From the NCBI RefSeq assembly GCF_025947185.1, contig NZ_CP110001.1:3410001-3474000 (forward strand): a stretch of 64,000 bases of DNA, in the 5' to 3' direction. Shown piece after piece: positions 16,774 through 25,966 of this stretch. Source of the DNA: Flavobacterium sp. N2038 (GTDB lineage: Bacteria; Bacteroidota; Bacteroidia; Flavobacteriales; Flavobacteriaceae). Each line of letters opens with the position of its first letter. The first letter of the stretch is position 1. A model generated the notes under the pieces. The model was not told the origin of the DNA, did no database searches, and saw only the letters and a program-made list of their open reading frames with translations. The translations under genes were made by a program, and so were the position numbers.

Positions 16774-17196
16774 ATGGAAAATGTAAAAAGTTTGAATAAA
16801 TGGGCAAATTCGCACACTTATTTACCAGTAGATTTAGTACGTATTGTATTGGGTGTTTTTTTATTTATGAAAGGAGTTTCATTTGTAACGAATGTCCAGT
16901 ATTTACATGATTTAATTTCTCCCATTGATCAATTCGGTGGCGGTATGTTTCTTTTGCATTATATCGCGCCAGCCCATATGATTGGAGGAATAATGATTGT
17001 TTTTGGGCTACTCACCCGTTGGGCAATTGCAGCGCAATTACCAATATTATTTGGTGCCGTCCTTATTAATTTTATGGGACGTATGCATTCTGAAAGCTTA
17101 ATCCTGGCAATAGTAATTTTATTACTTTGCATATTTTTCCTTTTCTACGGAGGAGGAAAACACTCCGCTGACTATTACTTTAAAATGCAGCAATAA
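16774..17196 (+). CDS. DoxX family membrane protein
   Basis: A 140-residue inner-membrane protein with four predicted transmembrane helices. The first (LVRIVLGVFLFMKGVSFV) carries the R-x2-LG-x3-xKG pattern of the DoxX/SURF4 group. Function in this group is mostly unknown; some members relate to quinone or thiosulfate metabolism. An inverted repeat with a 15-bp perfect stem follows the gene at 17203-17239. Confidence 0.8.
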   Translation: MENVKSLNKWANSHTYLPVDLVRIVLGVFLFMKGVSFVTNVQYLHDLISPIDQFGGGMFLLHYIAPAHMIGGIMIVFGLLTRWAIAAQLPILFGAVLINFMGRMHSESLILAIVILLLCIFFLFYGGGKHSADYYFKMQQ

Positions 17197-17202
17197 TTTT
17201 TT

Positions 17203-17239
17203 TTATCCTCAACTTTTTACAAGCAAAAGTTGAGGATAA
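17203..17239. repeat. 15-bp inverted repeat after the DoxX gene
   Basis: TTATCCTCAACTTTT and its perfect complement, with a 7-nt loop. There is no T run on the exit side, so it may be a transcript-end hairpin rather than a standard terminator. Confidence 0.6.
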
Positions 17240-17317
17240 TAACAAAAAAGCCACTTTTAAGAAGTAATTGGCACTTAAAATTTCTTTTATTGTGTTTTAT
17301 GAACTAAATTCGCCCAC

Positions 17318-17665
17318 ATGAATTGGATTCGTAAAACCATAATTTTTGTTTCACTTTTGTTCCTAACCTTTTTTGCCGTTCAGGCAAATGAGATTCCTGT
17401 GCAAAAAATTGAAACACAAAAAACAGATTCCAATTTCACAAAGGAAACACCAGATTCTTCTGCTTTCATCCAACCGCAGGCAAGCTATCAGTTTGCTGCA
17501 AACATCAAAACAAATCATCCCGGCATTATAAAATGCTTTGACTCTTTATTGCTTATTGTTCCTCAACACAAAGCAATAAAATCAAGCGCTAACTTTGCCA
17601 ATCAATTTTCTACTCAGAGCAAAAAAATCTTATTGATGCTCTACCCCTTCCATTTTTTCTGGTAG
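17318..17665 (+). CDS. Small exported protein of unknown function
   Basis: A 115-residue protein with a clear signal peptide (IIFVSLLFLTFFAVQA, cleavage after about residue 23). The mature part is short and polar, followed by a hydrophobic C terminus (ILLMLYPFHFFW). No conserved domain is recognised. The sequence has normal codon use and looks translated, but it could be a fast-evolving orphan. Confidence 0.5.
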   Translation: MNWIRKTIIFVSLLFLTFFAVQANEIPVQKIETQKTDSNFTKETPDSSAFIQPQASYQFAANIKTNHPGIIKCFDSLLLIVPQHKAIKSSANFANQFSTQSKKILLMLYPFHFFW

Positions 17666-17769
17666 TCATATGAAATTTTAAAACTGAAGAACTCATTCTT
17701 CACCATCATTAAACCGTTTTCTATCAGGAAACTGTTTATTATTTCATATTATTTATCAAATTTTCAAAC

Positions 17770-18246
17770 ATGGAAACAAGTGTAACCATAATTGGTATTG
17801 TGATCGCAATCATAGTAGCCATTCCCGTATATTTTTCAGCACGATCGAGCGCTGCAAACAAATCAAGAATTCTAAATATTAAAAAGAAATTTAATCCGAC
17901 TCATCCGGAAGATTTTGACTTAACAGAATCTCAAAGCAATAAAACTTTAACCATTGATCAAAAATTTAGAAGATTTATTTTGATGAATTTTAATCCAAAT
18001 CAGCAAGAAGCAACCTATTTAGATTTAAAAACTGTTTCTTCCTGCAAATTAGTTTTAACCGAAGACGGAAACTCAAATACAATCCTAAAAATTGATTTTG
18101 AATTTCAGGAAAAAGATACACCTAAAAAAATCATCATACCATTCTATGATTTTGATGATGACCGCATTAAACAAATAAGTGCTTACCAAGATCATATGTT
18201 TGCAAAAAAATGGCTTAAAATCATCCAAGATTCTATTTCACGTTAG
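17770..18246 (+). CDS. Membrane-anchored protein of unknown function
   Basis: A 158-residue protein with one N-terminal membrane helix (residues 5-24, VTIIGIVIAIIVAIPVYF). It is followed by a soluble domain with strands SCKLVLTEDG, ILKIDFEF and KKIIIPFYDFDDD, and a final helix. I do not recognise the family. It probably faces the cytoplasm or periplasm as a single-pass protein. It is separated from hemN by a terminator. Confidence 0.65.
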   Translation: METSVTIIGIVIAIIVAIPVYFSARSSAANKSRILNIKKKFNPTHPEDFDLTESQSNKTLTIDQKFRRFILMNFNPNQQEATYLDLKTVSSCKLVLTEDGNSNTILKIDFEFQEKDTPKKIIIPFYDFDDDRIKQISAYQDHMFAKKWLKIIQDSISR

Positions 18247-18260
18247 TTATTTAATTCAGA

Positions 18261-18291
18261 AAAGAGGCTCATTATGAGTCTCTTTTTTTAT
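18261..18291 (+). terminator. Terminator before hemN
   Basis: AAAGAGGCTC / GAGTCTCTTT, 10-bp stem with one wobble pair, 5-nt loop and a T run. Confidence 0.8.
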
Positions 18292-18297
18292 AGATAC

Positions 18298-18311
18298 ATG
18301 ACATTTGTCAT
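18298..18311. promoter_or_regulatory. CRP/FNR-type palindrome upstream of hemN
   Basis: ATGACATTTGTCAT, a perfect 14-bp palindrome. Its centre is 36.5 bp from the G of the -7 element at 18334-18341 and 58 bp before the hemN ATG. Near-identical palindromes stand upstream of ccoS (25905) and ccoI (28414) at the same spacing. Confidence 0.65.
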
Positions 18312-18333
18312 TTTATGCCTGAGCCTGAAATAG

Positions 18334-18341
18334 TAATTTTG
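18334..18341 (+). promoter_or_regulatory. -7 promoter element of hemN
   Basis: TAATTTTG, an exact TAnnTTTG match, 21 nt before the ATG at 18363. No good -33 TTG is present, as expected for an activator-dependent promoter. Confidence 0.6.
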
Positions 18342-18362
18342 ATGCATACTTAATCCGTCATT

Positions 18363-19727
18363 ATGAAAATTTCCTTAACTCAAAAATACAATGTACCTGG
18401 TCCAAGATATACGAGTTATCCAACGGTACCTTACTGGAATGAAGCTGCTTTTACGGTTGAAGAATGGAAAGAATCTTTTCGAAAATCATTCATAGAAAGC
18501 AATTCTGAAAACGGAATAAGTTTATATATTCATTTACCATTTTGTGAAAGTATGTGCACCTTTTGCGGTTGTAACAAACGAATCACAAAAAACCATTCGG
18601 TTGAGGAAAAATACATTCAGGCTGTTCTTAAAGAATGGAGCTTATACTGCAATTTACTGCCCGAAAAACCTCTTATAAAAGAAATACATTTAGGCGGAGG
18701 AACACCAACTTTTTTCTCCTCTGATAATTTAGAACTTCTTATTAACGGAATCTTTGCCTATGCAGGTAAGGCAGAAAATCACGAATTTAGCTTTGAAGGA
18801 CATCCTAACAATACAACATACGAACAACTTAAAAAACTTTACGATTTAGGCTTTCGCCGAGTAAGTTTTGGTGTTCAGGATTATGCCGAGAAAGTGCAAA
18901 AAGCAATTCACAGAATCCAGCCTTTTCATAATGTTGCTAAAGTAACCTTTTGGGCAAAAGAAATTGGTTATAAATCAATTGGACATGATATTATATTTGG
19001 ATTACCATTTCAAACTATAGAAAACATCGTTGATACAGTTGAAAAAACAAATTCATTAAAACCGGATCGTCTTGCATTTTACAGCTATGCTCACGTGCCA
19101 TGGATAAAAGGAAATGGACAGCGAGGATTTAATGAAGAGAATCTTCCAAAAGATGCCGAAAAACGAAAACTATACGAAATCGGAAAACAATTGCTTTCTG
19201 CAAATGGTTATCATGAAATTGGAATGGATCATTTTGCATTGTCTTCAGATAGCTTATTTCACGCTGTACACAACAAAAAAATGCATCGTAATTTTATGGG
19301 GTATAGTGCTTCAAAAACACAGCTTATGATTGGTTTAGGCGTTTCTTCTATTAGTGACAGCTGGTACAGTTTTGCCCAAAATACAAAAAGCCTTGAAGAC
19401 TACTATCAATTAATAGATGCTGATCAATTACCAGTTGTAAAAGGTCATATTTTAAATGAAGAAGATTTAATTATTAGAAAACACATCTTAAACTTAACCT
19501 GCGAACTTGAAACTTCCTGGAGCAAAGATTCTTTATACTTTAAAGAGCTTCCGGATGTATTAATGGCTTTAAAAGAAATAGAAAACGATGAATTAATCGT
19601 AATAGAAGGTCATAAAATCAAAATTACAGAAGCCGGGAGACCATTTGTTCGTAATATCTGTATGGCTTTTGATTTGCATCTAAAAAGAAAATCTCCGGAA
19701 ACAAATCTGTTCTCAATGACCGTTTAA
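18363..19727 (+). CDS. hemN: Oxygen-independent coproporphyrinogen III oxidase HemN
   Basis: A 454-residue radical SAM enzyme that decarboxylates two propionates of coproporphyrinogen III without oxygen, for heme synthesis under low oxygen. The cluster motif C61-x3-C65-x2-C68 with C70 (CESMCTFCGC) matches true HemN, which has the extra Cys. GPRYTSYPT near the N terminus and HLGGGTP are family signatures. It converges with the cco cluster with only 7 nt between stops. An FNR-type box suggests shared low-oxygen control with cbb3 oxidase. Confidence 0.93.
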   Translation: MKISLTQKYNVPGPRYTSYPTVPYWNEAAFTVEEWKESFRKSFIESNSENGISLYIHLPFCESMCTFCGCNKRITKNHSVEEKYIQAVLKEWSLYCNLLPEKPLIKEIHLGGGTPTFFSSDNLELLINGIFAYAGKAENHEFSFEGHPNNTTYEQLKKLYDLGFRRVSFGVQDYAEKVQKAIHRIQPFHNVAKVTFWAKEIGYKSIGHDIIFGLPFQTIENIVDTVEKTNSLKPDRLAFYSYAHVPWIKGNGQRGFNEENLPKDAEKRKLYEIGKQLLSANGYHEIGMDHFALSSDSLFHAVHNKKMHRNFMGYSASKTQLMIGLGVSSISDSWYSFAQNTKSLEDYYQLIDADQLPVVKGHILNEEDLIIRKHILNLTCELETSWSKDSLYFKELPDVLMALKEIENDELIVIEGHKIKITEAGRPFVRNICMAFDLHLKRKSPETNLFSMTV

Positions 19728-19734
19728 TCACTGT

Positions 19735-20436
19735 CTAATGGCATTCAGGAGTTCCCTGAACAAACAAACTCATGTTTGAAGGAGATATATAAGGTATACC
19801 CAATCCTAAACCTCTCAATATAAAAAGTACACCAATTAGTACTGCAACATAAGGAATTGCTTTTTGAATTTTATTTCGAAATGGCAGTTTTAGTAGTGAA
19901 TGGATATAAACAACGATTGTCATTAAAGGAAGAGTTCCTAATCCGAACAACAACATATACATAACACCCAGACTGGCGCTTTGCATTGCAATTGCCCCAA
20001 ATAAGGCCACATAAACCATTCCACACGGCAAGAAACCATTTAATAAGCCTATTGTAAACAAAGATTTATAGCTTTTCTTTTTAAACTGGCTTCCTAAACT
20101 GGTTTTTATATTGGAGATAATCTTATATACTGGTTTTGAAAAATTGTATTTTGCGAATATTTTTTCCGGAATTACAACAACGAGAATCATTGCAACACCA
20201 ATAAATATAGACATTTTTTGCTGCATTCCGGCCAGGAAAAAGCCACGTCCAAGTAATCCAAAGATTAAACCTATTGTTGCATAAGCTGTTAATCTTCCTA
20301 AATGATACGTTACAATCTGGGTTACTTTCTTAGCCTGATTTTGATGATCGACCGGCAACATCATAGCAATAGGCCCACACATTCCAACACAATGCAGACT
20401 ACTGATAAGGCCTAATATAAAAGCAGAAAACAGCAT
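19735..20436 (-). CDS. Sulfite exporter TauE/SafE-like (UreH_2) membrane protein of the cco cluster
   Basis: A 233-residue protein with about six membrane helices. The N-terminal motif HCVGMCGP (residues 15-22) with Met/Cys and a following His-containing loop is typical of the SafE/DsbD-like proteins that end cbb3 oxidase clusters. A role in copper delivery or cytochrome assembly is inferred from position. It starts 5 nt after the ccoH stop, so it is in the operon. The stop lies 7 nt from that of convergent hemN with no terminator between. Confidence 0.82.
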   Translation of the reverse strand: MLFSAFILGLISSLHCVGMCGPIAMMLPVDHQNQAKKVTQIVTYHLGRLTAYATIGLIFGLLGRGFFLAGMQQKMSIFIGVAMILVVVIPEKIFAKYNFSKPVYKIISNIKTSLGSQFKKKSYKSLFTIGLLNGFLPCGMVYVALFGAIAMQSASLGVMYMLLFGLGTLPLMTIVVYIHSLLKLPFRNKIQKAIPYVAVLIGVLFILRGLGLGIPYISPSNMSLFVQGTPECH

Positions 20437-20441
20437 TTTAT

Positions 20442-20891
20442 TTAATTTACGTAAATCACCTCTTTAGTTAAGTATTTTTTACCCTCATATTGCCATTCCA
20501 TATTAACATCCCAGCGTCCTTTAATCAATTTATTCTGCGGAATATGTAAAGAAGAATTTGTCAGTGCAAGTTTGGTATCAAAATCAAATTTTTTATTTGA
20601 TGGCCTGTACAACAAAACATTACCTGTAATTTTATTACTCTCAAAAGTAGCAGGAAATATAACTGTCAGCCCTTGATCATTGTATTTTACAACAGGCTTA
20701 TGCTGCAAATCATGTGCGTTTTGAATTCGCGCCATCTCTTCCTGAAAATGAGTATCGTGTTTGTAATACTCTTCTACAACCAAATCATTATCATATTTAC
20801 TATTGGATTGTACTTCAAAAACAAAATATAAAATAAATGTCATAAACAATGCAAATGCAATGACAATTCCTGTTCCCCAATTAATTTTCAT
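20442..20891 (-). CDS. ccoH: FixH/CcoH family cbb3 oxidase assembly protein
   Basis: A 149-residue protein with one N-terminal membrane helix (residues 5-26) and a periplasmic immunoglobulin-like domain. The start is NWGTGIVIAFALFMTFI, and a YYKHD motif follows the helix (VVEEYYKHDTHFQEE), both characteristic of FixH. It assists copper loading and stability of cbb3 oxidase. It is 12 nt downstream of ccoG. Confidence 0.88.
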   Translation of the reverse strand: MKINWGTGIVIAFALFMTFILYFVFEVQSNSKYDNDLVVEEYYKHDTHFQEEMARIQNAHDLQHKPVVKYNDQGLTVIFPATFESNKITGNVLLYRPSNKKFDFDTKLALTNSSLHIPQNKLIKGRWDVNMEWQYEGKKYLTKEVIYVN

Positions 20892-20903
20892 AATCCTGTA
20901 ATT

Positions 20904-22322
20904 TTAATTAAAACTTCGTGGTCCTAAGAAATTTGTATTGGTGGTTTCCAGTAATTCTTTACCGTTATATATACCAATTTTCACATTAGTTTTATCACTT
21001 TCTAAAAGCGCCTCGTTAATTTCGATAAATAACGTTCCTTGCGAAATACCTTCTTTAGCCACTTTAAAATGAGTTTTCCCAACATTCCTGATTTCTCCTT
21101 TTTGATCAATTAATTCAAAATGGATATCATTATAGTCTTTCATAGTTTTGTTTACAATTTTGTACGTGTAAACATTACTAATTTTGTCACCGTCATGTTG
21201 AAAAAGCTGTCCCGGCAAGCGCAAAACAACAGCCTGAACATCTGTTCTTAAAAACAACATTCCAACAAAGATACTTAATAGAATAAACAACACCGCTGTG
21301 TAACCTTTCATTCTTGAAGTAAATTTGAAAGGTTCTTTTTTAGCAATCTCATCTTCTGATGCATAACGAATAAGACCTTTTGGTAATCCAACTGATTCCA
21401 TTATATGATCACATTCATCAATACAAGCGGTACAATTTGTGCATTCCAACTGCGTTCCGTTTCTAATATCTATTCCCATAGGACAGACATGAACACATTG
21501 AAGACAGTCAATACAGTCTCCTTTACCAGTTAAGACTCTGTCTTCTTTTTTATTAAATTTTGCACGCCCTTTTTCTTTTTCGCCACGTACAAAATCATAA
21601 GCAACATTAATCGATTTATTATCTAAAAGAACTCCTTGTAATCTACCATAAGGGCAGGCTATAATACAAACCTGCTCACGAAACCAAACAAAAACAAAAT
21701 AAAAAATACCGGTAAAAATAAGAAGTGCAATAAAATTACTGGACTGTTTAATTGGTCCTTGCTCTATCATTAAAAACAAAGCATCGCTACCAACTAAATA
21801 AGCCAGAAAAACATTTGCAATCACAAAAGAGATCACGAAGAAAATCGTCCACTTTATAGCTCTTTTTCTAATTTTCTCAGCATTCCATTCCATTCTGGCT
21901 AAACGAGACTGAGATCCCCGATCACCATCGATCCAATATTCAATTCGGCGAAAAACCATCTCCAAAAATATGGTCTGAGGGCAAATCCATCCACAAAATA
22001 TCCTTCCAAAAACAACTGTAAATAAGATAACAAATACAACGCCTACAAGCATTGATATAACAAACAGGTAAAAATCCTGAGGCCAAAAGGGGAATCCAAA
22101 TATATTAAAACGACGTTCGAGAATGTTGAACATCATAAATTGATTTCCGTTTACTTTAATAAACGGATTTATAAATAAGATAGCCAGTAAAACATAGCTG
22201 ACAATTTTGCGGTAATTATAAAATTTACCAGACGGTTTCTTAGGGAATATAAATTTCCGATTACCGCCTTCATCTATAGTTCCAATAGTATCTCTAAAAG
22301 CCTCGTCTGGTAAATTTGACAT
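20904..22322 (-). CDS. ccoG: CcoG, cbb3 oxidase accessory iron-sulfur protein
   Basis: A 472-residue membrane protein with about five helices and two 4Fe-4S type cysteine clusters (CIDCLQCVHVCPMGID and CTNCTACIDEC, about residues 265-310). The CGWICPQT motif lies near residue 110. A C-terminal Ig-like periplasmic domain has LPGQLFQ. CcoG (RdxA/FixG) is thought to act as a copper reductase for cbb3 assembly. It is in operon with ccoP, 10 nt upstream. Confidence 0.93.
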   Translation of the reverse strand: MSNLPDEAFRDTIGTIDEGGNRKFIFPKKPSGKFYNYRKIVSYVLLAILFINPFIKVNGNQFMMFNILERRFNIFGFPFWPQDFYLFVISMLVGVVFVILFTVVFGRIFCGWICPQTIFLEMVFRRIEYWIDGDRGSQSRLARMEWNAEKIRKRAIKWTIFFVISFVIANVFLAYLVGSDALFLMIEQGPIKQSSNFIALLIFTGIFYFVFVWFREQVCIIACPYGRLQGVLLDNKSINVAYDFVRGEKEKGRAKFNKKEDRVLTGKGDCIDCLQCVHVCPMGIDIRNGTQLECTNCTACIDECDHIMESVGLPKGLIRYASEDEIAKKEPFKFTSRMKGYTAVLFILLSIFVGMLFLRTDVQAVVLRLPGQLFQHDGDKISNVYTYKIVNKTMKDYNDIHFELIDQKGEIRNVGKTHFKVAKEGISQGTLFIEINEALLESDKTNVKIGIYNGKELLETTNTNFLGPRSFN

Positions 22323-22332
22323 GATATTTTAA

Positions 22333-23271
22333 TTATTTTTTAACTTCAGTGGTATCTTTTTGTGTATTTGCAGCTGCATCGGTTTTAGGAGCACTATCGT
22401 CTACCCAAACATCTCCTTCTGCTTCTTTTGGATCTTTAGGATTACTTCCCTGTAAAGACAAAATGTAACTTGCTACTTTTTGAATTTCTTTTGGTTTTAA
22501 AGTACCTTTCCAGGCAATCATTCCTTTTCCATCACGTCCTCCATTTGTAATAGTATGGAACAGATTTTTAATTCCTCCACCTAAAATCCAACGGTCGTCT
22601 GTAAGGTTTGGTCCAATTTGTCCTCCTGCATCAACACGGTGACAAGCGGCACAATTTGTTGTGAAAATTTCTTTTCCTGCATCCAGGCTTGGAGCGTCTG
22701 TTAGTAGAACTACTGTCTTTTCATCCATTAAATCTGGAGCAGTTTTAAGATATTCATCCACATCAATTTTGGCCTGTGCCATTTCTTTTTTCAACTCCGT
22801 TTCCTGGTTATCACCACCAAAAAGTTCATATTTTGCAACATAGATTACTCCAAAAATGATACAGATGTAGAATAAATATACCCACCAAGGCGGTAAATTA
22901 TTATCTAACTCTTTGATTCCGTCATAATCATGATCCAATAATAAGTCGCCCTCTTTTTCCATAGGCTGCGTTTTCGTCAGCTTATGCATTAGATTTTTGT
23001 ACCAAGTACTTTCTTTAAGACTTAGACTATCTTCGTATTCTAATTTTGCTTTTTCTTCTGGTGTCATCAATTGATACAGAACACGATTGACCGCACTTAA
23101 AGTAATTTCAACAGCAATCAGAATAAACAGAAAAACAAGCAAAAAGACAGAAACCATTGGATATTTGATAAAAGCAGGTTTATCTCCTGAATCTATAAAA
23201 TATTCCATCAAGGCAAAACCGATAAAGAAAATTAACGGTACTCTTACGTATGCTGGGAAAAACTTTTTCAT
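22333..23271 (-). CDS. ccoP: CcoP, cbb3 oxidase cytochrome c subunit with a single heme site
   Basis: A 312-residue protein. Two N-terminal membrane helices (about 8-25 and 38-60) are followed by the CcoP N-terminal motif LDNNLPPWWVYLFY with a third helix (129-148). The cytochrome c domain has only one CxxCH site, C207-A-A-C210-H211, with Met in the distal part (GKGMIAWKG). Proteobacterial CcoP has two heme sites; here only one is present. The C-terminal tail is acidic and Lys-rich. It overlaps ccoQ by 4 nt (ATGA). Confidence 0.93.
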   Translation of the reverse strand: MKKFFPAYVRVPLIFFIGFALMEYFIDSGDKPAFIKYPMVSVFLLVFLFILIAVEITLSAVNRVLYQLMTPEEKAKLEYEDSLSLKESTWYKNLMHKLTKTQPMEKEGDLLLDHDYDGIKELDNNLPPWWVYLFYICIIFGVIYVAKYELFGGDNQETELKKEMAQAKIDVDEYLKTAPDLMDEKTVVLLTDAPSLDAGKEIFTTNCAACHRVDAGGQIGPNLTDDRWILGGGIKNLFHTITNGGRDGKGMIAWKGTLKPKEIQKVASYILSLQGSNPKDPKEAEGDVWVDDSAPKTDAAANTQKDTTEVKK

Positions 23272-23468
23272 TGTTGTCTATCTTTTGAAATTATAATACT
23301 TCCTTCATCTAAAGGTATCTGACTCATTTCCTGAATTTTGTCTTTTTTATATGAGAACACCCAAAAGCCTAATCCTACAAAAAAGAAAAAGAAAATCAAG
23401 AGAGAAATAATCGGGTAAACTTCTATACCCGATATTGTTTCCATATTGTGTTTTATTTGCTCAAACAT
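23268..23468 (-). CDS. ccoQ: CcoQ/FixQ-like small subunit
   Basis: A 66-residue protein with one membrane helix (about 18-40, YPIISLLIFFFFFVGLGFWVF) then YKKDKIQEMSQIPLDE, the usual arrangement of CcoQ. It lies between ccoNO and ccoP and overlaps ccoP by 4 nt, which suggests translational coupling. It stabilises the assembled oxidase. Confidence 0.8.
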   Translation of the reverse strand: MFEQIKHNMETISGIEVYPIISLLIFFFFFVGLGFWVFSYKKDKIQEMSQIPLDEGSIIISKDRQQ

Positions 23469-23475
23469 AATGCTG

Positions 23476-25662
23476 TTATTTAGAAGTTTCTTTTACCTTA
23501 ATATCAGTACCTAATCTTTGAATATATGCAATCAGTGCAACAATTTCACGTTCGTTCATCGGAATGAATTTCTCGCCTTTAGCAGCAGCTTTCTTTTTAC
23601 TGTCATCATAACTCTTAACAAAGTCAGGATCACTTTCTAAGCTTTTTTCGATTTTAACTGCCTGCTCTCTTAATATTCGTTGCGCATTTGCCACTTCATC
23701 TTCAGAATATGGCACTCCCAATGTAACCATCACCTGCATTTTTTTCTGAGTCAGTGATATGTCTAGTGGTTTGTTATCAAACAACCATTTGTATCCTGGC
23801 ATGATTGATCCGGCAGATGTACTTTGTGGATTCCACATGTGATTAAAATGCCAGTTGTCATTATATTTTCCACCTACTCTAAGCAAATCAGGACCTGTAC
23901 GTTTAGATCCCCATAAAAATGGATGGTCGTAAACAAATTCTCCTGCTTTTGCCTGAACTCCATAACGTTCTACTTCACTTCTAAAAGGGCGAACAGATTG
24001 TGAGTGACAACCTACACAGCCTTCTCTGATATATAAATCACGACCTTCTAACTCCAAAGGTGTATAAGGTTTCACGCTTGAAATCGTTGGAATATTTGAT
24101 TTTACCATAATCGTTGGAACAATTTGAATGATTCCTCCAATTAAAATAGCAACTGTAGCCAAAATGGTTAACTGAATTGGTTTTCTTTCTAACCATGAAT
24201 GGAATTTTTCTCCATTAAGTCTGTTGCTGTTTATTTTTTGTAATGCAGGAGCCTGAGCTAATTCATCTTCAATAGTCTCACCCGCTTTTACAGTCATGAT
24301 AATATTGTAAACCAATGTTAACATACCTATTAGGTACAAACTTCCTCCGATAGCTCTCATCCAGTACATTGGCATAATTGCTGTTACGGTTTCAAGGAAA
24401 TTTCCGTAAGTTAAAGTTCCATCCGGATTAAATTGTTTCCACATTGAAGCTTGTTGAAAACCAGCCACATATAATGGAATTGTATATACTATAATACCTA
24501 AAGTACCAATCCAGAAATGGAAATTTGCCAGTTTCTTAGAGAATAAGTTCGATTTTGTCATTCGAGGAATCAACCAGTAGATAATACCAAAAGACATAAA
24601 TCCGTTCCATGCTAATGCTCCTACGTGCACGTGTGCTACGATCCAGTCCGTATAGTGCGCAATAGCGTTGACATTTTTAAGAGAAAGCATTGGCCCTTCA
24701 AAAGTTGCCATTCCGTAACCTGTAATCGCTACTACAAAGAATTTTAAAACCGGTTCTTCACGAACTTTATCCCAGGCACCTCTCAGTGTCAATAATCCAT
24801 TAATCATACCTCCCCAAGATGGAGCAATCAACATTACAGAAAACGCAACACCTAAGTTCTGTGCCCAGTTTGGAAGAGCAGAGTATAATAAATGGTGTGG
24901 TCCTGCCCATATATATATAAAGATTAAAGACCAAAAGTGAATAATTGATAATCTATAAGAATAGATTGGTCTATTTGCCACTTTAGGAATGAAATAATAC
25001 ATTAAACCTAAGAATGGAGTAGTTAAGAAAAACGCAACTGCATTATGACCGTACCACCACTGAACTAAAGCGTCCTGAACTCCGGCATAAACAGAGTAAC
25101 TTTTTAATCCAGAAACCGGAATCTCAATATTATTAAAGATATGTAAAACAGCTACAGTAACAAAAGTCGCGATATAGAACCAAATTGCTACATACAAATG
25201 GCGCTCTCTGCGTCGAAGCATCGTTCCGATCATATTAATCCCCATTACAACCCAAATAACCGCTATCGCAATATCTATTGGCCATTCAAGCTCTGCATAT
25301 TCTTTTGAAGAAGTATACCCTAATGGTAACGTAATTGCAGCTGCTACAATAATAAGCTGCCAACCCCAAAAATGCAGGTTACTTAAAAAGTCACTAAACA
25401 TTCTGGCTTTAAGTAGTCTTTGCATCGAATAATACATTCCGGCAAAGAAAGCATTACCCACAAAGGCAAAAATTACAGCATTAGTATGCAACGGTCTTAA
25501 ACGACCATAACTAAGCCAGGAGATCCCATCTGTTATATTGGGAAAAAGGTACATAACCGCAAGGGTCAGTCCTACTAACATACCTACTACTCCAAAAAGA
25601 ATAGTGGCGTAAATGAATTTTTTTACAATTTTGTTGTCGTAATAAAACTGTTCCATTTCCAT
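23476..25662 (-). CDS. ccoNO: CcoNO, fused cbb3 cytochrome oxidase subunits I and II
   Basis: A 728-residue fusion. Residues 1 to about 480 are the 12-helix CcoN catalytic subunit, with HTNAVIF, the WWYGHNAVAFFLT region that carries copper B and heme ligands, and HVHVGALAWNG. Residues about 500-728 are CcoO, a membrane-anchored mono-heme cytochrome c with C549-V-G-C552-H553 and the flanking SQSVRPFRSEVERYG. The fusion is known in Bacteroidota. It reduces oxygen to water with high affinity and pumps protons. It is preceded by ccoS by 2 nt. Confidence 0.95.
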   Translation of the reverse strand: MEMEQFYYDNKIVKKFIYATILFGVVGMLVGLTLAVMYLFPNITDGISWLSYGRLRPLHTNAVIFAFVGNAFFAGMYYSMQRLLKARMFSDFLSNLHFWGWQLIIVAAAITLPLGYTSSKEYAELEWPIDIAIAVIWVVMGINMIGTMLRRRERHLYVAIWFYIATFVTVAVLHIFNNIEIPVSGLKSYSVYAGVQDALVQWWYGHNAVAFFLTTPFLGLMYYFIPKVANRPIYSYRLSIIHFWSLIFIYIWAGPHHLLYSALPNWAQNLGVAFSVMLIAPSWGGMINGLLTLRGAWDKVREEPVLKFFVVAITGYGMATFEGPMLSLKNVNAIAHYTDWIVAHVHVGALAWNGFMSFGIIYWLIPRMTKSNLFSKKLANFHFWIGTLGIIVYTIPLYVAGFQQASMWKQFNPDGTLTYGNFLETVTAIMPMYWMRAIGGSLYLIGMLTLVYNIIMTVKAGETIEDELAQAPALQKINSNRLNGEKFHSWLERKPIQLTILATVAILIGGIIQIVPTIMVKSNIPTISSVKPYTPLELEGRDLYIREGCVGCHSQSVRPFRSEVERYGVQAKAGEFVYDHPFLWGSKRTGPDLLRVGGKYNDNWHFNHMWNPQSTSAGSIMPGYKWLFDNKPLDISLTQKKMQVMVTLGVPYSEDEVANAQRILREQAVKIEKSLESDPDFVKSYDDSKKKAAAKGEKFIPMNEREIVALIAYIQRLGTDIKVKETSK

Positions 25663-25664
25663 AA

Positions 25665-25856
25665 TTATACTTGTTTTTCTTCGGTTGGTGAATTATTTTT
25701 CTGGGGAGTAATTTTTGTTTCGTCGTCAAAAAGCATTCTGACTGAGGGTGTATAATCATCATCGTATTGACCAGATTTAACCGCGACGATGAAAGCAATA
25801 AAGAAGCCTATTGCTACACAAATACTAACTGAAATTAATAGATAAATTACACTCAT
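25665..25856 (-). CDS. ccoS: CcoS, cbb3 oxidase maturation protein
   Basis: A 63-residue protein with one N-terminal membrane helix (1-27) followed by the signature SGQYDDDYTPSVRMLFDDE. This is the CcoS pattern (GQ-D-D...R-LFDDE), needed for cofactor insertion in CcoN. It is the first gene of the operon that continues with ccoNO, ccoQ, ccoP, ccoG, ccoH and the SafE-like gene. Confidence 0.9.
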   Translation of the reverse strand: MSVIYLLISVSICVAIGFFIAFIVAVKSGQYDDDYTPSVRMLFDDETKITPQKNNSPTEEKQV

Positions 25857-25874
25857 ACCATAAATTTATGTTAA

Positions 25875-25882
25875 CAAAATTA
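25875..25882 (-). promoter_or_regulatory. -7 promoter element of the cco operon
   Basis: TAATTTTG on the minus strand, 18 nt before the ccoS ATG. The centre of the FNR-type palindrome is 36.5 bp from its G. Confidence 0.6.
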
Positions 25883-25903
25883 GCGGGTTACTAGGGTATA
25901 TAA

Positions 25904-25919
25904 TATGATAATTATCATA
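25904..25919. promoter_or_regulatory. CRP/FNR-type palindrome upstream of the cco operon
   Basis: TATGATAATTATCATA, a perfect 16-bp palindrome with the same core (ATGAxA-2-TxTCAT) as the boxes upstream of hemN and ccoI. Confidence 0.7.
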
Positions 25920-25966
25920 GTCGGAAGACTAATGTTAAATTTAGTAAAAAAACATTTCAGAATTAT

